Source of the DNA: an uncultured Eubacteriales bacterium
GTDB lineage: Bacteria > Bacillota > Clostridia > Christensenellales > Aristaeellaceae
Direction: 5' to 3'
Length of the DNA stretch: 64,000 nt
Assembly (NCBI GenBank): GCA_900553315.1
Contig: USCW01000001.1
Span: 50,426 to 114,425 of the forward strand
The position numbers were made by a program, and so were the translations under genes. Positions within the stretch are counted from its first letter, which is position 1. Each line of letters begins with the position of its first letter. Shown piece by piece: positions 17,000 to 25,951 of this stretch. The notes under the pieces were generated by a model. The model was not told the origin of the DNA. It saw nothing but the letters and a program-made list of their open reading frames with translations, and did no database searches.

Positions 17000-19900
17000 T
17001 TAGTAGTAAATTCGCAGGAATTTCCGCATGAAGTCCAGCCACCAAGTCGGCGTTAATACGCCGCTGGCGTAGGGATAGAAGCCAATGAAACAGACCAAAG
17101 CGAAAAGCAGATAGCAGACCGTCAGCACACGCCCTGCCTTTTCCGTGCGTCCGCTTGCCACCTTCGACAGCACAAGCGTCACGCCCAAGATCAGGAAGGG
17201 AACGCTGGCAAAGTAGTGGTAAATATAAGTTCCACGCGGCACCAATACCCAAGGAAGCAACTGCGCCAGCAGACTGATCAGCACAAAGGCCAGCGTTTGA
17301 GAGCTGCTCCGGCTGTGAAGATGCAGCAGCTCATCTTGCCCCTCTATACGGTAGACATGCCGTGCGGCCCAGCCAATCGCGCAGAGAATCACACCGATCA
17401 AGCCGACAATCCAAACAGCCGGATTGCCAAAGCAGAAGATCGCATAGCCGTAGTTCTCGGGAACATAGCGATCCGACGCATAGTACATGGGGCGCTTGAT
17501 AAGCGGCCACTCGTACCACGGCGAATAGAACGGATGATCCATGCCCAGGCCTGGCGTGCTGTGGTAATTGTACATATCCTGCTGCACCTTCAGTACCTTT
17601 TCAATAAATTCACTGAAGGACAGCTTGCCATAGCACGCCATTTGCGGAATATAGCTCAGCAGATACACCACCACAGGCACGATCACAAAGAACAATACGC
17701 ACCAAAGGCAGAGCCAAACCAATCGCGTCAGCGTTTCTTTGCTGCGCTTCTCCAATGCTGCCCGCTGCTGCTTGCTTAAATGCGAACCGTCAGCCAGCAG
17801 CAGCTTCGCCTGATCGGCCAGCCGCAGATGCCGTGCGCAAGTCCAGAAATAAAGCACCGCCAACCCTGCCCCTGCGTACAAACAAATCCACTTGCTGGCA
17901 ATACCCAACGCGATGAACAGACCGCTCAACGCCAAATCAGGCACCAGATGCTTCATCGGGCTCATGATACCCCGCTGCATGAATCGCAGCATGAACAAGC
18001 AGCTCAGCATGATGAACAGCACCGGGAAGCTGTCGATCGTTGCAATGCGCGTTTGCGTCAAATGCATACAATCCAACGCCATCAGGCTCATAGCAACGAA
18101 AGCCATATCGCACCGCTTCGTCAGCTGCTTAGCCAGCAGATACATTGCCGGGAGCATCAGGATACCCGCCATGCAGCCTGCAAAGCGCCAGCCGAAGGGC
18201 GTCATGCCAAAGATGGAGATGCACCATGACATGAACACCTTCCCCAGCGGCGGATGAGTCCACTCGTAAATGGTCGTACCGTTTTTCAACTCAAAGCCGG
18301 TGCGGGCGTGATAGATTTCGTCAAAATAGGTGCCGTTATACCAGCTCGGTTCACCGTCAAGGGTGTCCTGTTCATCAATCAGGTGCGCCGCATCGCTGTA
18401 TAGCGTGGACTCTGTATTGGCGTGATACTGCCCTGCAACTGTCACGGGTAATACCGACTGATCCGCAGTGCGGAAAAGAACTTCATTGAGGATCAGGCCG
18501 ATCTGCTGTGCGGTGATGCGCACATAGCGTCCTGACAGCGGCTGCTGCGTGCCATAGGGATTATAGGTACGCTTTCCGTTTGCATCCGTTGTGTAGGTTG
18601 TCAGGTACATCCAGCGAAAGCAATCTCCTTGTGCCATTTCGGCCCAGTATTTCTCGGACCACACCATGCCATCGTCGCTAACCTCTACGGTGAAGTCATT
18701 GTAGCTGACCTGTGCGAAATAGAGCATGTAGAAATCTTCATAGCGTTCGCCGAGGTCAAGCACAACCTGCTCCGTTGCGTCGCTGGATTTCCACGGCTGC
18801 TGAGGCGCTTTGGTGCTGCCCAGATTACACAGTGCTAGTGCGCCGTAAGCCAGCGTTACCATTGCAATGAGCAGCGCATCCAACCGGTTGAAATGCAAGC
18901 TGGCGTCATAGCGCATGTTCAGCACATTTCCCGGTACCTGCTTCAATACGGGTACCTTGATCGGAAGCGGACGCAGACTATCATCAGCCGACTGTCCTTC
19001 CACAATGACGCGCTGCCCAGTCCACAGCGCCAGCAGCGCATTCAGTAGATTCGCGCTGGAAATCAGCAGATTCAGCCAACGCGTATCATTGTTCAAATGC
19101 CCCATGCTGGAACCCAACCGCAAGGAATTATCAAGCACAATGCCCGCATTGAGGAACATCGTTAGGCTTCCAATCATCAGTATGGCAAAAATACGGCGAT
19201 CTCGGCGCTGAAGAAAAGCCAATCCCAACAGCAGCAGCGCCGGGAACAGATACCGCTCGTGCATCTTCAGGCCAAAGCAGCACAGCAGCACAAACAAGAT
19301 ACCGCCCGCCAACGGCAAATGCTTCAAGTCGTTACCGCGCAGATACATGCCTAACGTCAGCAGAATGCACAGCGTCATGGCCGGTACGCCGATCAATGTA
19401 TAAGAGGGCTGCACCAGCGTTAAGATGAAATAGTAGACGGCAAAGCATCCCGTGACCAAAGATTCCAGCCAGAACAGAGGCATGTTGCATTTGCGCTGAC
19501 GGCAGAAGGTTACAGCCGCCCAGATCGCGCACAGCACGCCAAACACCAGCGGAAGTGCCCAGCCTGCAGATTGGGACGTAGCGACCCAGTTGGCGCTGAA
19601 CAGGTAATACAGATTCGCCATATTGACCGTGGCGTAGGAATAAGACCCCAGCGTTTGGATGTACAGCTGAATCAGCCAGTCCCAGCTAAGACCGTTGCCG
19701 ATTGAGAACGGCAGCACAATAACCAGCGCCATTACTACGGAAAGCCCGAGGCCCTTGAGCATAAGCTTACGGTCTTCTATGTGCTTGATCCAGCAAAGCA
19801 CCATGGCTAATAAGCCAAGGAAACCCAGCATAAGTGCCTGAGGCTTTAACAAAATGCACAGCACATAAAGCGGCAGTACGACCTGCCATTTCCGCTGCAT

Positions 19901-21172
19901 TGCATACAGCGCGACCAGCATCAGCCCCAAGCAGAGTATGCTGTCCATCTGGCACCATGCGGCGCTATTCAGGAAGAACGCAGGATTAAATGCCATTAGC
20001 GCAGCAACCAGCGCTGCGGGCTTACGACCAATCAGCGTCCGTCCCACACAATACAGCAGCCATGCAGCGATCAAATCACAGCAAATAGGCACCAGTTTGA
20101 TGACCAGAATAGAAATAGCATCGGTATAATTGCCGAGTCCCAGCCCACTAAACCAATGCAGGAAGCCTTCTGACGGCAAACCTGTCAGAAGTCGAATGAT
20201 CCCCTGATCCAGCCACAGCACATAGAGATAAGCCGGCGGATAATCGCAAAACTGGGAGGCGGTATAAAAGCCGCTCGGCCCATAGTTCGCCATAGTAGCC
20301 GACCATGCCCGGAAGCAGTTTACATCCACCTGATAGCCGCTGACCATGCAGCCGACTACCAAGCGAGATACCCCGGCAAGGATCAGCGCAATTACCAGAA
20401 ACGCAGGTGCATGGTGCTCTTCGTTATCAGAGAGCTTCTCATTGCGGTGCATCAGCTTATCGCAAGCAAAAAGCGCCAACAAAGCGTACACAGCAGCGAA
20501 CAGCAGCAACCGCGGCCATGCCGGATCCGCTTCTATATCCTCCTCTGTATCATCTGCGGATATGACGGGTGTATCCTCTCTGTACCAAAGCGACGCAACG
20601 GCATCGCCGGGAACCTCCTGCACCTGCTTGAGCGAAACCTGATCGAACCAAGCTTTCCCGCGGCTTTCTCCGCTGTAACCGCCCAAGCGTGCGAAAACCG
20701 TTACACTCGTTTGTTCCGGGCCGGTTTCGCCGTAAAGCTCCACATATTGCCAGTCACCGTCGGTATCGTAAACGCTTTCGCTGAATACATACAGACCTTC
20801 GATAGACAGATTCGCGCCTAAGCCACTGTCCGGAATGTCGAGCGCACGAATATAGCCAGACAGGCAATAGAGCGATTCCGGTTCTACATCGACCGTCTGC
20901 GCAAAGCGTGCGTCATTATCGCCCATGTTGTTGATGCACGCGCTGTATTGTCCATCCTCCGCTATATCAGACGCAACTGAAAAGGACGTATAGCCCTCCT
21001 GATGATTATACTGATCTGTAAACCATCCGTCCGGCATACCGTCTTCATCCAGTATTTCAAAGCTGCCGTTATAGATCAGCTCCCCTGCCTCGGTTCCCTC
21101 TGCAACAGAGGACAACGGAAGAAGCAGCAGCAAGCAGCATAAAAGAGCTGTCAGGAGCCTTCGATTGCGCAT
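17000..21172 (-). CDS. Giant twin GT-C glycosyltransferase with two carbohydrate-binding-like domains
   Basis: About 1390 residues in one frame. In order: signal peptide; a CBM4/9-like beta domain (about 35-190, LIYNGSFEILDEDG...GKAWFDQVSL); a first polytopic GT-C-type module (about 215-740, with VDVNCFRAWSATM and FCDYPPAYLYVLWLDQGI); a discoidin/F5-8C-like domain (about 790-915, VVLDLGERYEDFYMLYF...GRYVRITAQQI); and a C-terminal PMT/GT39 module with FDEIYHARTGFEL, THPPLGKVFMSWCISIFG and RIATIDSFPVLF. GT39 enzymes transfer sugars from polyprenyl phosphate to proteins on the outer face. The start at 21172 has GAGGTG at proper spacing; an ATG 15 bases earlier is the alternative. Acceptor and sugar are unknown. 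Confidence 0.85.
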   Translation of the reverse strand: MRNRRLLTALLCCLLLLLPLSSVAEGTEAGELIYNGSFEILDEDGMPDGWFTDQYNHQEGYTSFSVASDIAEDGQYSACINNMGDNDARFAQTVDVEPESLYCLSGYIRALDIPDSGLGANLSIEGLYVFSESVYDTDGDWQYVELYGETGPEQTSVTVFARLGGYSGESRGKAWFDQVSLKQVQEVPGDAVASLWYREDTPVISADDTEEDIEADPAWPRLLLFAAVYALLALFACDKLMHRNEKLSDNEEHHAPAFLVIALILAGVSRLVVGCMVSGYQVDVNCFRAWSATMANYGPSGFYTASQFCDYPPAYLYVLWLDQGIIRLLTGLPSEGFLHWFSGLGLGNYTDAISILVIKLVPICCDLIAAWLLYCVGRTLIGRKPAALVAALMAFNPAFFLNSAAWCQMDSILCLGLMLVALYAMQRKWQVVLPLYVLCILLKPQALMLGFLGLLAMVLCWIKHIEDRKLMLKGLGLSVVMALVIVLPFSIGNGLSWDWLIQLYIQTLGSYSYATVNMANLYYLFSANWVATSQSAGWALPLVFGVLCAIWAAVTFCRQRKCNMPLFWLESLVTGCFAVYYFILTLVQPSYTLIGVPAMTLCILLTLGMYLRGNDLKHLPLAGGILFVLLCCFGLKMHERYLFPALLLLGLAFLQRRDRRIFAILMIGSLTMFLNAGIVLDNSLRLGSSMGHLNNDTRWLNLLISSANLLNALLALWTGQRVIVEGQSADDSLRPLPIKVPVLKQVPGNVLNMRYDASLHFNRLDALLIAMVTLAYGALALCNLGSTKAPQQPWKSSDATEQVVLDLGERYEDFYMLYFAQVSYNDFTVEVSDDGMVWSEKYWAEMAQGDCFRWMYLTTYTTDANGKRTYNPYGTQQPLSGRYVRITAQQIGLILNEVLFRTADQSVLPVTVAGQYHANTESTLYSDAAHLIDEQDTLDGEPSWYNGTYFDEIYHARTGFELKNGTTIYEWTHPPLGKVFMSWCISIFGMTPFGWRFAGCMAGILMLPAMYLLAKQLTKRCDMAFVAMSLMALDCMHLTQTRIATIDSFPVLFIMLSCLFMLRFMQRGIMSPMKHLVPDLALSGLFIALGIASKWICLYAGAGLAVLYFWTCARHLRLADQAKLLLADGSHLSKQQRAALEKRSKETLTRLVWLCLWCVLFFVIVPVVVYLLSYIPQMACYGKLSFSEFIEKVLKVQQDMYNYHSTPGLGMDHPFYSPWYEWPLIKRPMYYASDRYVPENYGYAIFCFGNPAVWIVGLIGVILCAIGWAARHVYRIEGQDELLHLHSRSSSQTLAFVLISLLAQLLPWVLVPRGTYIYHYFASVPFLILGVTLVLSKVASGRTEKAGRVLTVCYLLFALVCFIGFYPYASGVLTPTWWLDFMRKFLRIYY

Positions 21173-21230
21173 CTTTACACCTCGCATTTATTCTGGGACG
21201 TCTATGCGCTGTACTATACAGTCATTCGCA

Positions 21231-21593
21231 TTACCATGCGCTTGCCTCAAAGGCGCACGGTACATGATAGAGTCCCGATGTTGTGATCTCCACCACATCA
21301 AAACGAGCTGGACGCTCCGTCCATTCCCTTTCCAGCAAAAAGGAAGCAGCAGCATGGATCATGCGGCGTTGCTTTGATGGCGTGACCCGGCATAGGCCGG
21401 AGCCCCTGCCTCCCTTTCCGCTGAGTTTGACCTCCACAAAAACAACGACGTTGCCATCCTCCATAACAAGATCAAGCTCGCCATCCGCTCCGCGATAGCG
21501 GCGAGCCAGCGTCCGCATTCCCAGCTTTTGCAAATAATTTTCCGCAGCGGCTTCTCCTTGCCGCCCCAGTTCATCAGCGGTCATCGTTACCAT
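21231..21593 (-). CDS. yraN: YraN/UPF0102 family endonuclease-like protein
   Basis: A 120-residue protein of the YraN family, with GRQGEAAAENYL, GADGELDLVMED and VVFVEVKL, the E-D-ExK pattern of the restriction-endonuclease fold. Biological role not settled. The first ATG overlaps the rnhB stop (ATGGTAA); a second ATG lies two codons on. The rnhB-yraN pair is a common neighbourhood in bacteria. Confidence 0.92.
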   Translation of the reverse strand: MVTMTADELGRQGEAAAENYLQKLGMRTLARRYRGADGELDLVMEDGNVVVFVEVKLSGKGGRGSGLCRVTPSKQRRMIHAAASFLLEREWTERPARFDVVEITTSGLYHVPCAFEASAW

Positions 21594-22207
21594 TTCAGAT
21601 TCTTCAAAAATGTCCGGCGGTGCTCTGGCAACGGGCCATACTTCCGCAGGGCCTCTATATGCTGAGGTGTTCCGTACCCCTTGTGCTTAGCAAAGCCATA
21701 TTCCGGATGCAGCCTGTCCAGTTCGATCATCTGTCGATCCCGTGTCACCTTGGCCACAATGCTTGCCGCTGCAATCGCATAGGAGGTAGCATCGCCCTTG
21801 ATAATGGAAATCTCTGTGCCGTTCAAGCCAAGCTTCGTAACCGCATCTATGAGAAACACATCCGCGGGCACCTGCGCCGCCGCCTTACGCATGGCCTTTC
21901 GGGTCGCCTCCAAGATATTGATCTCGTCGATTTCTGCCGGAGAAACCTGCCCGATCCCTACATAACGGGCAATAGAAAGAATCTCATCGTACACCTTCTC
22001 GCGGCGGCTTTCCGAAAGCTTCTTGCTGTCGTCCACCCACTCCAGCAGAGGCTCTGTGGGCATCACCACGCAAGCAACGACCACATTCCCCGCCAAAGGC
22101 CCGCGGCCGACTTCATCCATACCAGCCACCACGAAGCCCTGCTCAATGAACGGACGATCGGTCTCAAAAAGCTCTTCCGCACGCTCTTTTCGGTTAATCC
22201 TCGCCAT
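21587..22207 (-). CDS. rnhB: Ribonuclease HII
   Basis: A 206-residue RNase HII: GMDEVGRGPLAGNVVVACVV holds the first acidic pair, DSKKLSESRRE follows, then IKGDATSYAIAAASIVAKV and GFAKHKGYGTPQH. It excises single ribonucleotides from DNA. The frame is open 50 codons further upstream over rbgA, but the start at 22207 is preceded by AAGGAGG and fits the family length. It overlaps the rbgA end by 14 bases. Confidence 0.96.
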   Translation of the reverse strand: MARINRKERAEELFETDRPFIEQGFVVAGMDEVGRGPLAGNVVVACVVMPTEPLLEWVDDSKKLSESRREKVYDEILSIARYVGIGQVSPAEIDEINILEATRKAMRKAAAQVPADVFLIDAVTKLGLNGTEISIIKGDATSYAIAAASIVAKVTRDRQMIELDRLHPEYGFAKHKGYGTPQHIEALRKYGPLPEHRRTFLKNLKW

Positions 22208-23105
22208 GAGGGGCCTCCTTTGCCTCGTCCGCCGCCCCTTTGAGTTTGATGCGCTGCGGGGCTTCTGTTGCAGGGCTTTCCAGCGTAAGTCGTCCCAGCT
22301 TGCCGCTGCGGAATTCATCCAATACGACCATACAGCCGCGATCAATGTCACAAACATTGCCCTTCATCAGAAAGCCGCGTCCTCGGCAAACACCCTCCAA
22401 CAGATCAATGCCTCGCAAAGATGTGTCCTTCAGCTTGAAACGCTCCGTGACCTTATCCGGGCACACCTCCAGCATATCCTCCAACAAATGAATGGTCAGC
22501 ATCCCGACATCCACCACATCATCCTTAATGGTGCCGATATAGCATAGCCGTTCCGCCGCACGCTTGTTATCCAGCCGGGGCCAAAGCAAGCCGGGGGTAT
22601 CCATAATTTCCAGATAAGGCGTAATTTTCACCCATTGGTTTGCGCGCGTTACACCCGGTCGATCTCCTACTTTGGCTATATTTCCGCCATGCAGTCGGTT
22701 AATAAACGTGCTTTTGCCAACATTGGGTACGCCTACCACCATGGCGCAAACCGTTTTTTTCACGCCCTTTTCCGCGGCACGCTCCACCGCTTCACGGGCA
22801 GCCTCATCAATCAAATGCAGCGCTTCCTTGACCTTCCCGGCAATAGAAACATAAGCCATCGCCGTCAAGCCCTGCTGACGGAAATAGCGAAGCCACGCTT
22901 GCGTGGCATTGGGGTCGGCTAAATCAGCTTTATTCAGCAACAGCACGCGCTGCTTGCCGCCAATCAACCGATCCAAGTCGGGATTACGGCTGGCATGAGG
23001 CAAACGTGCGTCGCAAATTTCAATGACCAGATCCACACGACCGAGCTGCTGCGCAAGCTGTCGCTTCGCTTTGGCCATGTGTCCCGGATACCAGTTAATA
23101 TCCAT
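22194..23105 (-). CDS. rbgA: Ribosome biogenesis GTPase RbgA (YlqF)
   Basis: A 303-residue circularly permuted GTPase. It starts MDINWYPGHMAKAKRQL, then G4 (LLLNKADLAD) precedes G1 (VGVPNVGKSTFINRL) and G3 (DTPGLL), the order typical of YlqF. It acts in late 50S assembly in the cytosol. The start at 23105 has AAGGTG upstream; the longer frame adds 27 unconserved residues. First gene of the ten-gene minus-strand run. Confidence 0.96.
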   Translation of the reverse strand: MDINWYPGHMAKAKRQLAQQLGRVDLVIEICDARLPHASRNPDLDRLIGGKQRVLLLNKADLADPNATQAWLRYFRQQGLTAMAYVSIAGKVKEALHLIDEAAREAVERAAEKGVKKTVCAMVVGVPNVGKSTFINRLHGGNIAKVGDRPGVTRANQWVKITPYLEIMDTPGLLWPRLDNKRAAERLCYIGTIKDDVVDVGMLTIHLLEDMLEVCPDKVTERFKLKDTSLRGIDLLEGVCRGRGFLMKGNVCDIDRGCMVVLDEFRSGKLGRLTLESPATEAPQRIKLKGAADEAKEAPHGED

Positions 23106-23253
23106 GATGCACCTTCCATTTTCTGGAATTTCAATGAGGTATCGAGTTTCTCTTAAAGTAATACCATTGTTTTCTGAAAAATGCAAGGGTTTTCTTCATT
23201 AGATTATGAAGCAATCGTAAATTTATACTTCGCGCTTTCACTCGCGGAGGGTC

Positions 23254-23282
23254 TGGTCAATTTGCAAAAAATGTCGTATAAT
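23254..23282 (+). promoter_or_regulatory. Putative promoter of the small membrane protein/DUF4230 unit
   Basis: TGGTCA (23254-23259), 17 bases, TATAAT (23277-23282), followed 18 bases later by an AAAGGAGG ribosome site. Confidence 0.6.
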
Positions 23283-23317
23283 GTAGGGGACGTATCCTGA
23301 AAGGAGGTCCTGCTTTG

Positions 23318-23527
23318 ATGGAACCGAATCATCGTCCGGGACCGGCTCCCGCTCCGCAGGAGCCGCCGCATCACCGTCGCGCACAGCGCCCGCCTCTCCG
23401 TCGCCGCTCCAAGCTCGGTATGTTCTTCACAGCCTTTGGCATTCTTGCCTTTGGCGTGCTGCTTATGAAATATGCGCTGATTCCCCTGCTTGTATGGGTA
23501 CAAGCGCTGGTAGGAGGCGCCGCATGA
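23318..23527 (+). CDS. Small proline/arginine-rich single-pass membrane protein
   Basis: About 69 residues. The N-terminal 30 are Pro/Arg/His-rich (PGPAPAPQEPPHHRRAQRPP), followed by one long hydrophobic helix (GMFFTAFGILAFGVLLMKYA and on). The charge pattern predicts the basic end inside the cell. It is preceded by AAAGGAGG; a TTG three bases earlier (23315) is an equally possible start. Its stop overlaps the start of the DUF4230 gene (ATGA), so the two are translated together and may work together. Function unknown. Confidence 0.7.
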   Translation: MEPNHRPGPAPAPQEPPHHRRAQRPPLRRRSKLGMFFTAFGILAFGVLLMKYALIPLLVWVQALVGGAA

Positions 23528-24141
23528 AACGATTTGGGTGCTGGCTGGCCAAAGTAGTCGGCACAGCCGTTGTCATTGTCTTAGTGTTTGTTCTTGCACC
23601 TTACGCCTCCCGGCTGGCGCAGCAATGGCTGCCAGATTTGAGTGGTGCAGCCATCACGGAATCTGCAACGCTCGCACGCGAAATGCGTGCCTCTGCTCGG
23701 CTGGAAACCATGACGGTGGATGAGCAGGGCGTAATTACCTCTTCAACAAGCGCTTTTTTGATTGGCGTGGTGCAGTCCGTCGCAATCACCTATGATTACC
23801 ACGCCAGCGTGGGGATTGATTTGAGCAAGGTGCAGGTTGCCGCCAGCGGCAATACGATCACCTTTCGCATTCCTGCGCCGGAGGTGATTTCCGACAGCAT
23901 TACACCGGATTATTCGAAGTCGGTTATCAATGACACTTGGTATACGCTGACAGATGTACGCCGCCAGCAGCTGTTGGATGATGAGCAGAACGCACGTCGC
24001 ACCGCCGTTACAGCGGATCAGAGCAGCAGCGATGCCGCTTGGGCAAATACTCTTAACGTATTTGAAAACTATATTACCAAATGGATTAGCCTAGGAAACA
24101 GTCGGCTGGAATACAAGTTTGAGCGGCTTACGGAAGAGTGA
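23524..24141 (+). CDS. DUF4230 family membrane-anchored protein
   Basis: A 205-residue protein with an N-terminal transmembrane anchor (about residues 8-28) and an extracytoplasmic region. The stretch from about residue 50 (ARLETMTVDEQG...SVAITYDYHASVGIDLSKVQ...GNTITFRIPAPEV) matches the DUF4230 pattern as I know it: an early strand-rich segment, then a tyrosine/valine core and an ILxxxIxxD-like motif (VISDSITPD). The C-terminal part is helical with many Gln/Asp. Biochemical function is unknown. It starts within the stop of the preceding small gene. Confidence 0.75.
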   Translation: MKRFGCWLAKVVGTAVVIVLVFVLAPYASRLAQQWLPDLSGAAITESATLAREMRASARLETMTVDEQGVITSSTSAFLIGVVQSVAITYDYHASVGIDLSKVQVAASGNTITFRIPAPEVISDSITPDYSKSVINDTWYTLTDVRRQQLLDDEQNARRTAVTADQSSSDAAWANTLNVFENYITKWISLGNSRLEYKFERLTEE

Positions 24142-24150
24142 CACATAGAA

Positions 24151-24197
24151 AAGGAGCGCACATGTGGGAATTGCATCCCACGTGTGCGCTCCTTTTT
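24151..24197 (+). terminator. Bidirectional terminator
   Basis: Nineteen-base arms (24151-24169 and 24176-24194) pair with a single G-T, followed by TTTTT on the plus strand and TTTTC on the minus strand. It serves both the DUF4230 gene and the convergent ABC exporter genes. Confidence 0.93.
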
Positions 24198-24199
24198 GC

Positions 24200-25951
24200 T
24201 TATACAGCCTGTTGTTCCTGCGCTTCAAACTGACTACGGTACAGCTTTGCATAGAAACCGCCCTTTGCCAGCAGTTCTTCGTGCGTGCCTGTTTCTACAA
24301 CATGTCCCTGATTCATTACCAGAATTCGGTCAGATTCCTTGATGGTAGATAGACGGTGCGCAACCACAAAGCTCGTGCGACCCTTCACCATCGCGGCGAA
24401 GGCCTTCTGCACACGCAGCTCCGTCATGGTGTCGATGTTACTGGTAGCCTCGTCCAGAATCAGCATGGGCGGATCCATCAGCATTACGCGTGCGATGCAC
24501 AGCAGCTGCTTCTGTCCCTGCGACAGATTGCCGCCGTTTTCCGTAATCACAGTATCGTAGCCTTCAGGGAGGCGACGAATGAAGCTGTCCGCATGTGCGG
24601 CCTTGGCAGCAGCGATAATCTCTTCCCGGGTTGCGCCGGGCTTGCCATAGCCGATATTCTCCGCAACCGTCGCCTGCGTCAGCCACGTCTCCTGAAGCAC
24701 CATGCCGAAGCGTCCGCGCAGCTCATCCCGCGGCACGTTTCGAATGTCCACACCGCCCACGGTAATGCTGCCGTCCACCACATCATAGAACCGCATCAGG
24801 AGATTGATTAGCGTTGTTTTGCCGCAGCCGGTCGGGCCGACAATCGCAATACGCTGACCGGGCTGTACGTCCAGATTAAAATGCTCAATCAGCGGACGCT
24901 CAGGCAAATAATGAAAGCTTACATCACGGAAAGCAATCGCCGTTTTCCCTTCAGGAAGATGCTTGGGATTTTGGGGCTCCTGCTCCATGGGTTCGTCAAT
25001 CAGCGTAATCAACCGCCGTGCCGCAGCCATCGCCGTTTGCAGCTGTGCCATAATACCGGTCACTTCATTAAAGGGCTTCGTATACTGATTGGCATAGCTG
25101 AGGAAGCAGGACAGTTGACCGATGGTCAGTCTCCCCTGCACCGCCGTCAATGCACCGGCTACGCCCACCGCTGCATATACCAGACCATTCACGAACCGGG
25201 TCAGCGGATTGGTGAACGCGGGGTAAATCTGCGCCTTATAGCCCCATGTGTACAGTCGCTGATTAATCTCATCCAGCTTTGCTTCGCTGGCTTGCTCGTG
25301 ACCGAAAAGCTTAACCACTTTCTGCCCGCCCAGCATTTCCTCCACATGCCCGCCCAGCTCGCCCTGAATTTGGCTCTGTTTCATAAAGGTTTTATGCGTG
25401 CCGCGAGCAATCAATGTGGCGATAATCAAGCTGACAGGGGTCAGCGCTACAACGACTAGTGCGATCCATGGGTTAATGGACACCATAAAGCCCAGCGTGC
25501 CCAGAATGGTGATTACACCCGTGAAGAGCTGCGTGAATCCCTGGAGCAGACCGTCGCTGACGGAGTCCACATCATTCACAATACGGTTGATGATGTTGCC
25601 GTGTGCGTTTTGGTCGATGAACTTCAGCGGCACATGCTGAATACGGGAAAATACTTGCGTGCGCAGATCCTTTACGGTGCGGTAGCACACCTTATTGGTA
25701 AACAGCGTCATCAGCCATTGAAAGAAGCCGCCCGCCAGCAGGACAACAGCCAACTCCAACGCAACACGCCCGATCTGCGCAAAGTCTACGTTACCGGGCC
25801 CGATAATGCCGTCAACAGCCTGGCCAATCAAGACAGGGCTAAGCAGCGACATCACTACGTACACGATCGCACAAAGCAGCGCACCGACCAGCAGCATACG
25901 ATAGGGCTTTACATACGCCATCAGGCGCTTCATTACATCCTTGGTATTCAT
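24200..25951 (-). CDS. ABC exporter half-transporter with the catalytic-type ATPase motifs
   Basis: A 583-residue type IV ABC half-exporter: six membrane helices (to about 320) and a nucleotide-binding domain with Walker A GPTGCGKTT, signature LSQGQ, Walker B LILDEATSNID with the catalytic Glu, and the H-loop VVAHRLST. The signature has Gln in place of the usual first Gly. The start overlaps the partner stop (ATGA), behind GAGGAGG. It pairs with the next gene as a heterodimer of the BmrCD/TM287-288 type. Substrate unknown; multidrug or lipid-like export is usual for the family. Confidence 0.9.
   Translation of the reverse strand: MNTKDVMKRLMAYVKPYRMLLVGALLCAIVYVVMSLLSPVLIGQAVDGIIGPGNVDFAQIGRVALELAVVLLAGGFFQWLMTLFTNKVCYRTVKDLRTQVFSRIQHVPLKFIDQNAHGNIINRIVNDVDSVSDGLLQGFTQLFTGVITILGTLGFMVSINPWIALVVVALTPVSLIIATLIARGTHKTFMKQSQIQGELGGHVEEMLGGQKVVKLFGHEQASEAKLDEINQRLYTWGYKAQIYPAFTNPLTRFVNGLVYAAVGVAGALTAVQGRLTIGQLSCFLSYANQYTKPFNEVTGIMAQLQTAMAAARRLITLIDEPMEQEPQNPKHLPEGKTAIAFRDVSFHYLPERPLIEHFNLDVQPGQRIAIVGPTGCGKTTLINLLMRFYDVVDGSITVGGVDIRNVPRDELRGRFGMVLQETWLTQATVAENIGYGKPGATREEIIAAAKAAHADSFIRRLPEGYDTVITENGGNLSQGQKQLLCIARVMLMDPPMLILDEATSNIDTMTELRVQKAFAAMVKGRTSFVVAHRLSTIKESDRILVMNQGHVVETGTHEELLAKGGFYAKLYRSQFEAQEQQAV

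Noticed and set aside
22208..22357. A 50-residue N-terminal extension of RNase HII
   Set aside because: It lies in another frame of rbgA, has no family similarity, and the ATG at 22207 has a strong ribosome site.
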